Origin: Streptomyces marinisediminis
Lineage (GTDB): Bacteria; Actinomycetota; Actinomycetes; Streptomycetales; Streptomycetaceae
Assembly (NCBI RefSeq): GCF_026262575.1
Contig: NZ_JAPKFL010000010.1
Coordinates: 62,001-126,000 of the forward strand
Reading direction: 5' to 3'
DNA length: 64,000 nucleotides
Position numbers and translations under genes: made by a program. The stretch's first letter is position 1; the number at the start of each line of letters is the position of its first letter. Shown in pieces: positions 10,150-27,000 of the stretch. A model generated the notes under the pieces. The model made no database searches. It worked only from the letters and a program-made list of their open reading frames with translations, and was not told the DNA's origin.

Positions 10150-11339
10150 TCAGCTCAGGCGGATGCCGAGGTCGGCGGCGACGGAGCGCATGTCCAGAAA
10201 GCTCTGGGCGACGAAGCGGGCGGCGTCCTCGGAGGCGTCCATGCGCTGGAACAGGTCGACGAGGGTGGCCTCGTGCTCCGCCCGGTCCCCCTCGCCCGCG
10301 GCGATGGCCAGCACCACGTCCCCCAGGCGCTCCTCGACGTCGGCCAGGTCCAGCGAGCGGGGGAACTTGATGCTGAAGGTGTTGCGGTCGAAGTCCGCGT
10401 TGCGCTTGACCGACCGCACGTGGCTGGCCGCGTTGAGCTTGTAGAACATGCAGTCCCAGTTGCGGAACGAGTAGTAGTTCAGCAGCGGGAAGAGCGTGCA
10501 GTGGGTCTCCATCGGGGAGGACTGGTAGAGCCCCTTCTCGCGCAGTTCGGCCACGATGCGGTCGGGGTCGTAGTCGTGGCGCATGGCGATGAAGGGGAAG
10601 ACGATCTTCGGGAGGTTCTCGTCCTCGTCGAAGAGCAGCTCCTCCAGCTCCCCGCCGAACAGCGTGTCGGTGAGCCGCTCGCCGAAGGTCTTGTAGAACC
10701 CGCGCACGATCTCGCGGACGTTGGACTCCATGGTGAGGATCTGCTGCGGGTCGGCGCAGAGCGCGATGTAGGGGATCTTGCGGCGGTAGGCCATGAGGAT
10801 GGCGCGCAGCACGAAGAACGTCCGGCAGGAGACGCAGGGCAGCTTCTCGTCGAGGTACGCGCCGGGCTTCTTCGGCGCGGGCCGGTTGAACACCTCGCGC
10901 ATCATCAGCTTGATGTTGTCGTCGTCGGCGTCCAGCACGAACGTCGCGGGGATCTTCTCCCGGGCCAGGGCGATGTTCTGCGCCGCGTGGACGCTCTCGA
11001 ACGGCACGTCGAAGGTGAAGGCCAGCACCCGCTTGCCGTACTCGCCGACGAACTTGTCCAGCATGTAGGTGCTGTCCTTGCCGCCGCTGTACATGAACAG
11101 GCAGTCGTACTCCCCGGCGGCCGGCGGCGCCTGCTCGAACTCGGTGAACACCTCACTGGTGTAGCGGTAGTTGGTGAGCAGGTCCTCGGCGAAGTCCAGG
11201 TTGCAGAGGTTGCACACCTCCTGGTCGTCGAGGACCACCCCCGGGTGGGTGGCCTTGAGTGAGCAGATCCGGCAACGGGACACGGAACCCCCTGTGGTAC
11301 CTGACGGGAATCGATGGGCGGAAGGCGGGACGGGGACGC

Positions 11340-11343
<4 letters not shown>
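10150..11343 (-). CDS. PP-loop ATP pyrophosphatase, probable oxazole cyclodehydratase (CongE/OzmP type)
   Basis: About 397 aa. An N-terminal zinc-knuckle pattern (CxxC, Cys24/27 and 44/47 in this numbering) precedes the PP-loop SGGKDST (86-92); another CxxC (CVSC) lies mid-protein. The overall layout is that of N-type ATP pyrophosphatases such as N-acetyl sugar amidotransferases and tRNA thiolases. In conglobatin and oxazolomycin loci a discrete member of this superfamily is credited with cyclodehydrating the N-formylglycyl-keto chain to a 5-substituted oxazole. Here it sits directly between the formyl-Gly loader and the KS-ACP protein, which supports that role. The GTG start at 11343 overlaps the upstream stop (GTGA) and has AGGGGG upstream. 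GTG at 11283, also with a good RBS and right before the first CxxC, is an equally possible start. A sulfur-transfer role is less likely in this context. Confidence 0.88.
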
Positions 11344-15025
<3,682 letters not shown>

Positions 15026-15029
<4 letters not shown>

Positions 15030-18000
15030 TGTGCGCCTCCTTCGGGCTGCCCGTGCCGCGGCAGCAGTTCGGCCAGCAGTTCGTCCACGGCCGCGTCGGA
15101 CAGGCCCGCGACCAGCCGCTCCACCTCGCCGCCACCCGGCGCCGCCCCGGGCTCCGGCTGCGGCGCCGTTTCCGGCTCCGGCTGCGGCTGCGGCTGCGGC
15201 TGCGGCTGCGGGGCGACGGCCGGGGTGGACGTGGCGCGGAAGTGCTCGGCGAGCTTGCGGATGGTGATGCGCTCGAACAGCAGCGTCGCGGGCTGCGGCC
15301 CGTAGCGCGGCTCCAGGGCCCGGGTCAGCTCCAGCACCAGCAGGGAGTCCACGCCGTAGTTCTCGAACGTGAGATCGGGGTCGAGCTGCTCCGGGTCCAT
15401 CTCCAGGACGCGGGCGAACACGCCCGTGACGTGGGCCAGTACGTCGTCCGGGCCCTCGGGTCCGGCCCCGGGCGCGGCGGCCGGGGTGCTCGGCGCGGGC
15501 GGTGCGGCCGGGGCGCTCGGCGCGGCCGGTGCGCTCGGTGCCGCTGGTGCGGTGGCCGCCGTCCGGTCCCCCCGCTCCCCCGCGGGCACCACGCCGTCGC
15601 TGACGGCCGCGAACACGCTCTGGAACCCCGTCCCCGGGGCGTCGGCCGGGGTGCCGACGCTGATGTGGTGGAAGCCGGCGGCGGCCAGCACGTCGCGCCA
15701 CTGCCGCTCGCTCGCCAGCGGCGAGCGCGGCAGCCGCTGCTCGGGGTCGGCGAACAGCCACCAGCCCGTCGTCAGGCCGAAGACGAGGGCGAGTTGGTGA
15801 CGCGCCCGGGTGCCTTCGGTCAGCAGCAGCACCCCGCCGCCGCGCAGCAGCCGCTTGGCCCGCGCCACGGTGTCGCCGAGCCGCCGGGTCGCGTGGAAGA
15901 CGTTGGTGCCGAACACCACGTCGTGGGCGCCGACGGGCACGCCCTGCCCGGCGGGGTCCGCCTCGACGTCCAGCGGCGCGAACCGCACGAACGGGTGGTC
16001 GGCCGCGAACCGGGCCCGGCCGCGGCGCAGCAGGCTCGGGGAGAGGTCGGTGAAGGTGTACTCCACCCGGGCCGCGTGGGGAGCCAGCGCGGCGAGCACC
16101 GCGGCGCTGGTGCCGCCCGTGCCGGCGCCGATCTCCAGGACCCGCACCCGGGCGCCGGGGTCGGCCGCGAGCCGGGCCTCGACCTGCTCGACGACGAGCC
16201 GGGCCACCTCCGCGTTGCACCGGTCGGTGACCGGGTCACCCTGGTAGACCGCCGCCACCCGGTCGGGCGAGCCGTCGGGGAACAGGATCTCCATGGCGCC
16301 CCGCCGCCCGGTGAGCACCTCGGGCAGCGCGGTCAGGCAGTCGCGCAGCAGGGTCAGCGCCGGGGCGACGCTCGGGTGCCCGGTGGCCAGCGCGTCGACG
16401 GACCGCAGCAGGTCCGCCTCGGCGTCGACGGGCCGCTTCCCCGGGCCGACCAGGCCGTCCTCGATCCGCAGGTGGTCGGAGTCGGCCAGGATGTCGAGCT
16501 GCGCCTGGAAGAGCGCGGCGTGCTCGGGCACGACGCCCAGCAGACCGCCCAGGCGTGCGCGGTCCGGTCGCCCGGCGACCCGCGCGAACAGCCCGGCCCG
16601 CTCCAGGGCGGCCGCCAGCAGGCGCGGGGCCAGCTCCTCCGCCCGCGCGACCGCCCGCTGGTGGTCCCGCAGCGCGCCGTCCGCCTCCGCGGCGTGGCCC
16701 GAGCGCACCGCGGGCAGCGCGGCCGGACGGGCGCCGGGCAGCACGGTCAGCGTCCGGTCCGGGCGCACACCCAGGGTGTCCAGGACGCGCTGGTCGGCCT
16801 CCAGGGCGAGCACCTGCGGCAACTCGGCGCCGAGCACCCGTTCCACCAGGGCCGCGCCGCGCTCCGCGCTCAGCGGCCGGACGCCCGCCGCGCGCAGCCG
16901 GGTCAGCGCCCGCTCGCGCTCCGGGTCGCCGCCCGCGTGCCAGTAGCCGAGGTTGAGCACCCGGACCGGGAAGGGCAGCGTGCGCGCGGCGTGCAGGGCG
17001 TAGGCGTCCGCGGCGGTGCAGCCCGCGGCGTAGCCCGCCTGCCCGTGGTTGCCGCCGAAGGCGACGCCGGAGGAGAGGAACAGCGCGAAGTCCAGCGGTT
17101 CGTCGCGGACGGCGCGCAGCACGCTCCAGGCGGTGTCGGCCTTGACGTCCAGCGCCGCGCGCAGCCCGGCCTCGGTCAGCTCCCGCAGCGGCTCGTTGAC
17201 GAGCACCATCGCGGCGTTGACCACCCCGTGCAGGGCGCCGAACTCCCGCTTCGCGCGGTGCACGGCGGCGGCGAGGGCGGCCGGGTCGGTGGCGTCGGCG
17301 GACACGTAGTGCGCCCGCGCCCCGGCCGCCTCCAGCTCCGCGAGCGCCGCGCGCCGCCGCGCGTCCAGCGGGGCGCGTCCGACGACGACGAGCCGGGCCC
17401 GGTAGGTCCGCGCCAGGTGCCGGCAGAGGTCCCGGCCGACGGTGCCGAGCCCGCCGATCACCAGGTAGGTGCCGCCGTGCCGGAACCGGCTCGCGGTGGC
17501 GGGCAGTTCGACGCGCTCCAGCGTGCGCACGCGCCGCACGCCGGCGCGCAGCGAGACGGGCTCGGGGCGGGCCGCGAACGGCTCGGCCGCCACCAGCGGC
17601 GCGGCGTCGGCCGCCTCGCGGGCGCGCACGTCCACCAGCGCGGTGCGCAGGTGCGGGTACTCCTTGTCCGCGACCATCGCGAGTCCGGCCAGCGCGGCCG
17701 CCCAGGGGCGGGAGTCCTCGTCCGGCTCCAGCGGGTACACGTCGGTGGTGACGACCTTCAGGCCCAGCTCGCGGTGGAGCGCGCCGTGCCGGTCGAGGGC
17801 GCGCAGCAGGCGGAAGAGGGACACCGCGGTGCGGTCCAGGGCCGTGCGCACGGCCGCGGCGTCACCCGGTTCGGGGTCGTCGCCGGTGCCGAGGAAGTAG
17901 ACCAGGTCCGGGCTCCCGAGGTCGGCCAGCGCCCGGTCCAGCTCGGCGTCGGCCAGGCCGCCGTCCGGGCCGGTGCCGACCGGCAGCCGCCGCACCCGGG

Positions 18001-21000
18001 CGGCGCGGTGGGCCTGGGCGATGCCGTCGGCCAGCTCGCCGTCCGGGCGGGCGCCCACCAGCAGCACGCGTTCGGCGTGCGGGGCGGTGCCCCCGGCGTC
18101 CCCGGCGCCCTCGGCGCTCCGCGCGGTCCACGCCGGGCGGTGGCCGACGACGGGCGACGGCTTGGCCTCGCGGTAGGCGAGCCCGACGACGCGGACCCGC
18201 ACGGCCCCGGCGTCGTCCAGGAGCGCGACGTCGCAGCGGTCCCGGCCGGTCTCCCGGACGTGGGACCAGCCGCTCTCCGGGACCGGTCCGAACACCTCGA
18301 CGCGGTCGGCGGCGAAGGGCAGCATCGGCCGCGCCCCCTCCCCGCGCCGCCGCGCCAGCAGCGCGGCCACGGTGTGCAGCGCGGCGTCCAGGACGCCCGG
18401 GTGCAGCGGGTGCCCGCCGCTCCCGGCGGCGCGGTCGTCGGCGGGCGCGGTGAGGCGGGCGAGCGCCTGGTCCGGGCCGGTCCACACCTGGTGGACGCGG
18501 CGGAAGAACGGTCCGTAGGGCAGGCCCTGGCCCGTCAGCAGGCGGTAGAACGCCGCGTGGTCCTGGCCCGCGTCGAGGCCGGACCGCAGCGCGGCGACGT
18601 CCACCGGCGCGGGCGCGGGCGGCGCGGCGACCAGGCGGCCGTGCGAGCGGACCGTGCCGTCCGGGCCCGCGACCTCGTACCGCTCGCCGTCGCGGCGCAC
18701 CGAGACGGCGGTCGCCGGGCCCTCCCCGGCCAGCGGCGCGACCCAGCGCACGTCGGCGAAGGCCCGCCCGGTCAGGTCGCCGCACGCCTGGGCGACCAGG
18801 TCGAGGTGGCCGACGCCGGGGAGCAGCGGGCGGCCGTCGACGACGTGGTCGCGGAGCACCGGCGCGTCGGCCGGCAGCGTGCACCGCCACGGCTCACCGG
18901 AGCCCGGCGCGGGGGCCGCCGGGGCCGCCGGAGCGGCCACGGGGGTCGATCCGCCCGCCGGGGCCGGGGCAGCCGCCGGGGCCGGGGCAGCCGCCGGGGC
19001 CGAGCCGGTCGCCGGTGCGGGGGACGGCTCCAGCCAGTGGCGCACCCGCTCGAAGGGGTAGCCGGGCAGCGGTACGCGGCGGCGCGTGCCGGGGCGCAGG
19101 CGGTGCAGCAGGTCCCAGTCCACGGTGATGCCGGAGACCCACAGCCGCGCCAGGAGGCCGTCGTCCCCCGCGCGTATGCGCGCCGCCAGGAACTCCTCGC
19201 CGTCGACGCCCTGGGTGAACAGCTCCGCGAGCGGCGGGTGCTGGCCGACCCGGCCGCGCTGGAGCCACGGGCCGTCCTCGCCCCGGGCGACGGCGGCGAA
19301 CCGCTCGGCGGCCTGCGCCACGTCGGCGGCCGTGAACGCCAGGCGCTCGGCCAGCGGCTCGCGGCCCACGCGCAGGGTGTGGCCGACGTCCGCGAGCCGG
19401 AGCGGCTCGGGGCCGGAGGGCTCGGCCAGGGCCCGGGCGAGCCGGTCCGCGTACTCCCGCAGCCGCCGCTCGTCGCGGGCCGAGAGGACCAGGAGCTCGG
19501 GCGCGGCGGCCGGGGCGGCGGCGGGCCCGGGGGCCCGGTACTCCTCGACGATCACGTGGGCGTTGGTGCCGCCCGCGCCGAAGGAGCTGACGGCGGCCCG
19601 GCGCGGCAGCGGCCGGCCGTCCGCGTCCCGTGGCTCCGGCCAGTCCCGGGTGGTGCGCTGGAGGGTGAACGGGGAGCGGGTGAAGTCGATGACGGGGTTG
19701 GGCTCGTCGGCGTGCAGGGTGGGCAGCAGCGTGGCGTGCCGCAGTTGCAGCACGGCCTTGGTGAAGCCCGCGATCCCGGCGGCGCCCTCCAGGTGCCCGA
19801 TGGCCGACTTCACCGAGCCCAGGGAGCAGAACCCGGTGTCGCCGGTGTGTCCGGCGAAGGCCTGCGCGAGCGCGGTGTGTTCGATGGGGTCGCCCAGGGC
19901 CGTCCCGGTGCCGTGCGCCTCGACGCAGCCGATGCTGCGGGCGTCGACGCCCGCGGCGGCCAGCGCCTGCTCGATCAGCGCCTGCTGGGCGTGCGGGTTG
20001 GGGACGGTGTAACCGCTGGTGCGGCCCCCGTGGTTGACGGCGGTCGCCCGGATGACGGCGTGCACGGTGTCGCCGTCCCGCTCGGCCTCCGAGAGCCGCT
20101 TGAGCAGCACGGCACCGACGCCCTCGCCGGGCACGTAGCCGTCCCCGCCCGCCCCGAAGGCCCGGCAGCGGCCGTCGGTGGAGAGCATGGACTTCCGGCT
20201 GAGGTGCACGTACTTGTCCGGGTGGACCGCGACGTTGACGCCACCGGCCAGCGCGTAGGAGCACTCGCCGCGCCGGATGCTCTCGCACGCTTGGTGCAGG
20301 GCCACCAGGGAGGCCGAGCAGGCGGTGTCGACGACGACGCTCGGTCCGCGGAAGTCCCCGAAGTAGGAGACCTGGTTGGCGATGGCGGACCGGTTGGCCA
20401 GCACCACCTGGTGGTTGCCGCGCGCCGACTCGGTGGCGGCCAGCACGGCGTAGTCGTCCCACATCACGCCGACGAACACGCCCACGTCGTGGCCCTGGCC
20501 GCCGAAGCGCGGGGCGGGGATGCGCGAGGGCGGGTAGCCCGCGTGCTCCAGCGCCGACCAGGCGGTCTCCAGGAACAGCCGCTCCTGCGGGTCCATCGAG
20601 CGGGCCTGCTTGGGGGAGATCTGGAAGAACAGCGAGTCGAAGGCGTCGACGTCGTCGAGGAACCCGCCCCAGCGGCCGTAGCTGCGGCCCGGCGCGGCGG
20701 GGTCGGGGTCGAACAGGGCGTCGGCGTCCCACCGCTCGGCCGGGACCTCGCCGACCGCGTCCCGCCCGGCGGCCAGGTTGCGCCAGAACTCGTCCAGGTC
20801 GCCGGCCTGCGGGTAGCGCCCGCTGAGCCCGATGACGGCGATCGGCTCGTCGGCGGGGCGCTCCGGGGCCACGGCGGGCGCGGAGCGGGGCACGGGCGGC
20901 GCCGGGGCGCGCGGGGCGGGGGGCGGCTCCGGCTCGGTCCGCGCCGCGCCGGTCCCCGCCCCGCCGGGGGCGGTGACGGGCGCGGGGAAGAGCCGGGCCA

Positions 21001-24000
21001 CGTCCTCGGCGTGCTCGGCGAGCAGGTGGTCGGCCAGCTCCGCGACCGAGCGGTACTCGAAGAACACGGTGCCGCGCAGGTCGGGGAAGTCCCGGCCCAG
21101 CACGGTGTTGGCCTCCATCACCAGCACCGAGTCCATGCCGTAGCCGTCCAGCGGGGCCCGGCTGTCCAGCCGGGCGACGGGCAGCCTGAGCACCTCCGAG
21201 AGCGCGCCGCGCAGGTGTTCCACGAGCCGCTCCCGGCGCTCCGCCAGCGCCCGGGCGTCCGACGCCCCGGCCTCCGCCACGTCGACCGACGCGGAGCCGG
21301 CGGACGCGGACACGGCGGGCACGGCCGACGCGGCGCCCGGGGGCGGCGCGTCGGGTGCCGCGGCGTCGGTCAGCGCGGCGTCCAGCGTCGCCGCGTCGCC
21401 CCAGGCGGGCACCAGCCACGGCGTCGCGGCGTCGAAGGAGCGGGTGAACAGCTCCAGCCCGGCGTCCGTGCCGAGCGCCCGCATGCCGGTGCGCCGGGTG
21501 TACGCGGTCAGCTCGGCCTCCCGCACCAGTCCGTCCACGCCGCCCGCCGACCACAGCGGCCAGGCCAGCGCGAGGCTGCGCCCGTGCCGCTCGCCGCGCC
21601 GCACCCAGGAGTCGCGCAGGACGGTGTAGAGGTCCGCGAACCGGTTCGCGGTGGCGTAGCTGGCGGCGCCGAAGTCGCCGACCAGGGAGGAGACGGAGGA
21701 GAAGACGCAGAACAGGTCGAGCGTGTCGTCCCGGGTGAGCTGGTCGAGCAGCACCAGGCCGCGGGCCTTGGCGGCGAGCACCCGCGCGAACCGCTCGCGG
21801 TCGCCGTCGGTGGCCCGGCCGTCGTCGGCCACGCCGGCCAGGTGGAAGACGCCGTGCGGCGCGCCGAACCGCTCGCGGGCCCGGGCGAGCGCGGCGGCGA
21901 GCGCGGTGCCGTCGGTGACGTCGGCGCGCACCGCCAGCACCCGCGCCCCGTCCCGCTCCAGCGCGCGGTGCCAGGAGCGGGCCGCCTCGTCCGGCGCGGA
22001 GCGGCCGACCAGCACCAGCCGGGCCCGGCAGGTGCGGGCCAGGTGCTCGGCCAGCAGACGGCCGAGGGCTCCGCCGCCGCCGGTGACGACGTAGACGCCC
22101 TCCTCGCGCAGCGGCGGCCCGGCGGCGGCGGGGGCGGTGTCGGTGTCGGGTGCTGCCGGCACCGCGCACAGCGCCCGCACCTCCCGGCGGCCGTCCGCCG
22201 TGCGGCGCACCTCCCGGCCCGCCGCCCGGGCGGCGGCGCGCAGTTCGGCGGTGAGCGCCGCGGCGAGCGCGGCGGCGGGGGCCGCCGCGTCGACGCCGAG
22301 GGTCAGCAGCTCCAGGCGCGGGGCCGCGGCGGCGGTGGACCGGGCGAATCCGGCCAGCGCCGCCCACTCGGGCCGGTCCTCGCCGTCCCCGCCCGGGTGC
22401 GCCAGCAGGCACCGCACCCGGCCCGGCAGGGCGCCGGATGCCACGTCGCGGACCACGTCGAGCAGGGTGAAGCAGGCGTCGTCCAGGCTCGTGTCCAGGG
22501 CGGCGGTGCCGGTGCCGTCCGGGCGGCAGGCGGGCGGTGCGGTGAGCGGGTCCAGGTAGGCCACGTCCAGGCCGTCGGCGTCCGCGAGGTCCGCGAGCGC
22601 CGCGCCCCGGGCCCGGCCGTCCCCGGGCACGGCGACGACCCGCCGCCACACCCCGCTCTCGGCCAGGGCCGCGCGCAGCTCGGGCGTCCCGCCGAGCACG
22701 GCGAGCGTCGCGGCGACCGGGCCGGGCTCCGGCTCGGCGGCGGGGCGCCAGTACGGCGCGTAGAACCGCGCTCCCTCCGGCGTGCCCGCCCCGGTCGCGT
22801 CCTCCGGCGCGGCGGACCCGGTCGCGTCCTCCGGCGCGGCGGACCCGGTCGCGTGCTCCGGCGCGGCGGCGGGCGGGCGTCCGGCGAAGTCCCGGGCCAC
22901 GGCGAGGACCGCCCCGTGCTCGTCGTACACCGTCAGGTCGAAGCGGCGGACGCCGCCCGCCTCGCCCACCAGGCGGGCGTGCGCCCAGCAGGCGGCGGGG
23001 AGCGGGGCGTGCACGGTCAGCTCGCCCAGGCTGAAGGGCACCGCCAGTTCGCCGGGCGCCGGGGCGGTCTCGCGCCCGGCCCAGTGGCAGGCGCGCAGGG
23101 CCCCGTCGAGCAGGGCGGGCGGCAGGTCGGACGCCGGCTCCCCGGGCGGCGCCGTCAGCCGCACCAGGGCCTCCCCCGGGCCGCCGCGCACCTCGTCGAC
23201 GACCTGGAAGGACGGGCCGTAGGCGAAGTGGGCCGCGGCGTAGTCGGCGTAGACGGCGCTCCGGTCGCGGACGGGGGCGAGCCGGGCGCGCAGCGCGGCC
23301 AGGTCGGCGGCGGGCCCGGGGTCGGGCGCGGGCACGGCGGCGCCCCTGGCGTGCACGGTCCGGGCGCCGTCGGCCCCGGTGAACACCTCGAAGGCCAGTC
23401 GGCCGGCCCCGGGGCGGAAGGAGACGCGCAGGTCGAGCCGTCCCTCCGGGAGTTCGACGGGACGGCCCCACACCACGTCGCGCAGCGCGTGCCGGACGCC
23501 CGGCTCGGCGAGGTGGGCGGCGGCCCGGACGAACGCGAGCGTGGCCGCGCCGGCCAGCAGCGGCCTGCCCTCGATCACGTGGTCCCGCAGCAGGGCGTCG
23601 TCCGCGCGCAGTGTCGTGCGGAACCGCAGCCCGTCGACCGTGGACTCGTTGGCGTCCACCAGCGGGTGCGGGCCGGCGGGCTCCGGCGCGGCCCCGGAGG
23701 CCGGCCGTGCGGCGGGGGCGCCGCCGGGCAGCCGGTCGGGGTCGAGCGGAATCCAGTACCGCTCCGGGGCGAACGGGTACAGCGGCGCGCGGACCCGGCG
23801 CGGCGCGGGGCCCGGCCGGTCGGCGTGCCAGGCGGCCCAGTCCACGTCCGCGCCCGCCAGCCACCGTTCGGCCCGCTCGGCCAGCGGTCCGCCCCCGGGC
23901 GCCCGCGGCGGCTCGGGCGGGGGGCCGCCGTCGGCGTAGCGGCGCAGGGCGGCCAGCAGTTCGGCGCCGTCGTCGGTGAGCACCGCGAGCCGAACCTCCA

Positions 24001-27000
24001 GCGGCTCGCGCCCGACCTGCGTGGTGTAGCAGAGGTCGGCCAGCGGCACGTGCTCGGTGGTCAGGAACCGCGCCGCCCGGTCGGCGTAGGCGCGCAGCCG
24101 CTCCTCGTCGCGGGCGGACAGCAGGAACAGCACCGGTTCGGCGGCGCGCTGTTCGGCGGCGGGCGCGGCGGCGCGCGGATCGCGGCGCGCGGACTCCTCC
24201 AGGACCAGGTGGGCGTTGGCGCCGCCCGCGCCGAAGGAGCTGAGCGCGGCCCGGCGCGGCCGCTCGCCGTCGGCCCAGGCGCCGCGCTCCCGCTGCACGC
24301 GGAACGGCGAGCGGTCGAAGTCGATGTTGGGGTTGAGCCGGTCGGCGTGGAGCGACGGCACCAGGGTGCGGTGCTCGAACTGGAGCAGCACCTTGGTCAG
24401 TCCGGCCATGCCGGCCGCCGACTCCAGGTGGCCGACGTTGGACTTGACGGAGCCGATGGGCCAGTGGCCGGGGCCGGCCCCGGCGGCGCGGTAGGCGGCG
24501 GTGAGGCCGGTCAGCTCGATCGGGTCGCCCAGCGCGGTCCCGGTGCCGTGCGCCTCGACGTAGCCGATCTCCTCCGGCGCGACCCCGGCCCGCTCCAGGG
24601 CGGCGGTGACGACGCGCTGCTGCGCGCGCGGGTTGGGGACGGTGTAGCCGTTCGTCTTCGCCCCGTGGTTGACGGCGCTGCCGAGGATGACGCCGTGGAT
24701 GCGGTCGCCGTCGGCCAGCGCCCGGCGGTAGGGCTTGAGCAGGACGGCGCCGACCCCCTCGCCGGGCACGTAGCCGTCGCCGCCCTCACCGAACGCGCGG
24801 CAGCGGCCGTCGGAGGACAGGAACCGGCCCTGGCTGAGAAAGGCGTACTTGTAGGGGTGCAGGGAGACGTTGACGCCGCCCGCGATCGCCAGCTCGCTCT
24901 CCCCGCGCCGCAGGCTCTCGCAGGCGAGGTGGATCGCCGTCAGCGAGGAGGAGCACATGGTGTCCAGGGCCAGGCTGGGCCCGGACAGGTCGAGCGCGTA
25001 GGAGACCCGGTTGGCGATGGTGGCGAACGACGAACCGGTCAGCGCCCGGCCGCCGCGCAGCACGTCCAGCGCCCCGTGGAACTGGTACTCGCCGTACATG
25101 ACGCCGACGTAGACGCCCACCGGGCGGCCGGCCAGCTCCGCGCGGCGGTACCCGGCGTCCTCCACCGCGTGCCAGGCGTTCTGCAGGAACAGGCGCTCCT
25201 GCGGGTCCATCACCTCGGCCTGGCGCGGGGAGATGCCGAAGAACAGCGGGTCGAAGCGGTCCACGTCGCGCAGGAAGCCGCCCCAGCGGGTGTGCGCCCG
25301 GGCGGGCGTGGCCGGGTCGGGGTCGTACCAGCGGGTGGCGTCCCAGCGGTCGTCGGGGATCTCGGTGACGCAGTCGCGGCCCTGGAGCAGATTGGCCCAG
25401 AACTCGTCGAGGTCGTCGGCGAGCGGGTACCGCCCGGCGATGCCGACGACGGCGACGGCCTCCTCGCCCGCCGGGGTGTCCGCGAAGCCGGCGTCCGCCG
25501 CGAAGCCGGCGTCCGCCGCGAAGCCGGCGTCCGCCGCGGACCCGGCCTCGCGCGGCGCGGCGGCCGTCGCGGCGGCGGGGCGCGCGGGAGCGGACTCCGG
25601 CGCGGCGGCGCGGGCCGCGGTGCCGGACCGGCCGGCCGGGACGGGCGCGGGGCGCAGCGCGGCGGCGTGGTGCTCGGCGAAGTACGCGGCCAGCTCCGCG
25701 AGCGTGGCGTACTCGAAGAACAGCGTCTTGGACAGTCCCTCGAAGCGGCGTTCGAGCTCCCGGTTGAGCCGGGTGATCATCAGCGAGTCGATGCCGTAGC
25801 GCTCGAAGGGGGCGTCGGGCAGGAGCTCCCCGGCCGCCAGCCCCGTCTCGGCCGCGATCAGCTCGCCCAGCATGCCTAGGGCGTCGGCGTGCGGGTCGGC
25901 CCCGGCGTCCGGGTCCGCGTCGGCACCGGCTCCGGAGCCGCCGCCCTCGGCCGCGCCGCCGGGCGCGGGGGCCGTCGGCGCCGGAGCCGCCTGGGCGGTG
26001 ACCGGAGCGGTGAGGGTGTCGGTGATGCGCGCGGTGTCGCCGTAGGCGGCCACGAGGGCGCCCGAGGCGCCCAGCGCCCGCCCGAGCAGGTCGAGGCCGG
26101 TCTCGGTGGGCAGGACGCCGAAGCCGGTGCGGGCGGCGAGGTCCTCGGCGGCCTCGGCGGTCTGGCGCATGCCGCCCTCGGCCCACATCGGCCAGGCGAC
26201 GGAGACCAGCCCGGCCCGGTGCCCGGACGGCGCCCGGTGCCGCTCGGCGTAGGCGTCGAGGAAGGCGTTGGCGTAGGCGTAGTCGCTCTGCCCGGCGCTG
26301 CCGACGTGCGCGGCGATGGAGGAGAAGGCGACGAAGAAGTCCAGCGGGTCGTCGGCGGTGGCCGCGTCCAGCGCGCGCAGGCCCGCCACCTTGGGGGCCA
26401 GCACGGCGTCGAGGTCCGCGTCGGACTTGGTGAGCGCGAAGCCGTCGCGCAGCACCCCCGCGGCGTGGACGACGCCGTGCAGCGGGCCGGACTCCTCCCG
26501 CACCGCGTCCAGGCACGCGGTGAGCGCTGTGGCGTCGGACACGTCGACGGCGCGGTAGACCAGCCGCTCGTCCAGCGCGGGGCCGCCCGGCTCCGCGCCG
26601 CGCCCGAGCAGCACCACGCGCGCGTCCGCCCGGCCGAGCAGCCACTCGGCCACGCGGCGGCCCAGGCCCCCCGCTCCCCCGGTGACGAGGTAGTGGCCGC
26701 CGTCGCGGACGGCCACCGGCGCGGCGGACGGCAGCGGGGCGACGCCGGGCAGCTCCCGCCCGGCCGCGGTGTGCCGCACCTCCGGTTCGGCGCCCGGGGC
26801 GGCCAGTTCGGCGGCGAGCGCGGCGGCCTCGGCCACGCCGTCGGCCAGTCCGACGGCCTGCACGGCCAGCAGCGGGTTCTCCGCGCGCACGGCGCGGGCG
26901 AAGCCGGCCAGCGCGGCGCGCTCGGGGTGGGCTCCGGCCGGGTCGTGCCGGTGCAGGAGCAGCACCCGCACCGGGTGGGTCACCCGCGCGCGCAGCAGCC

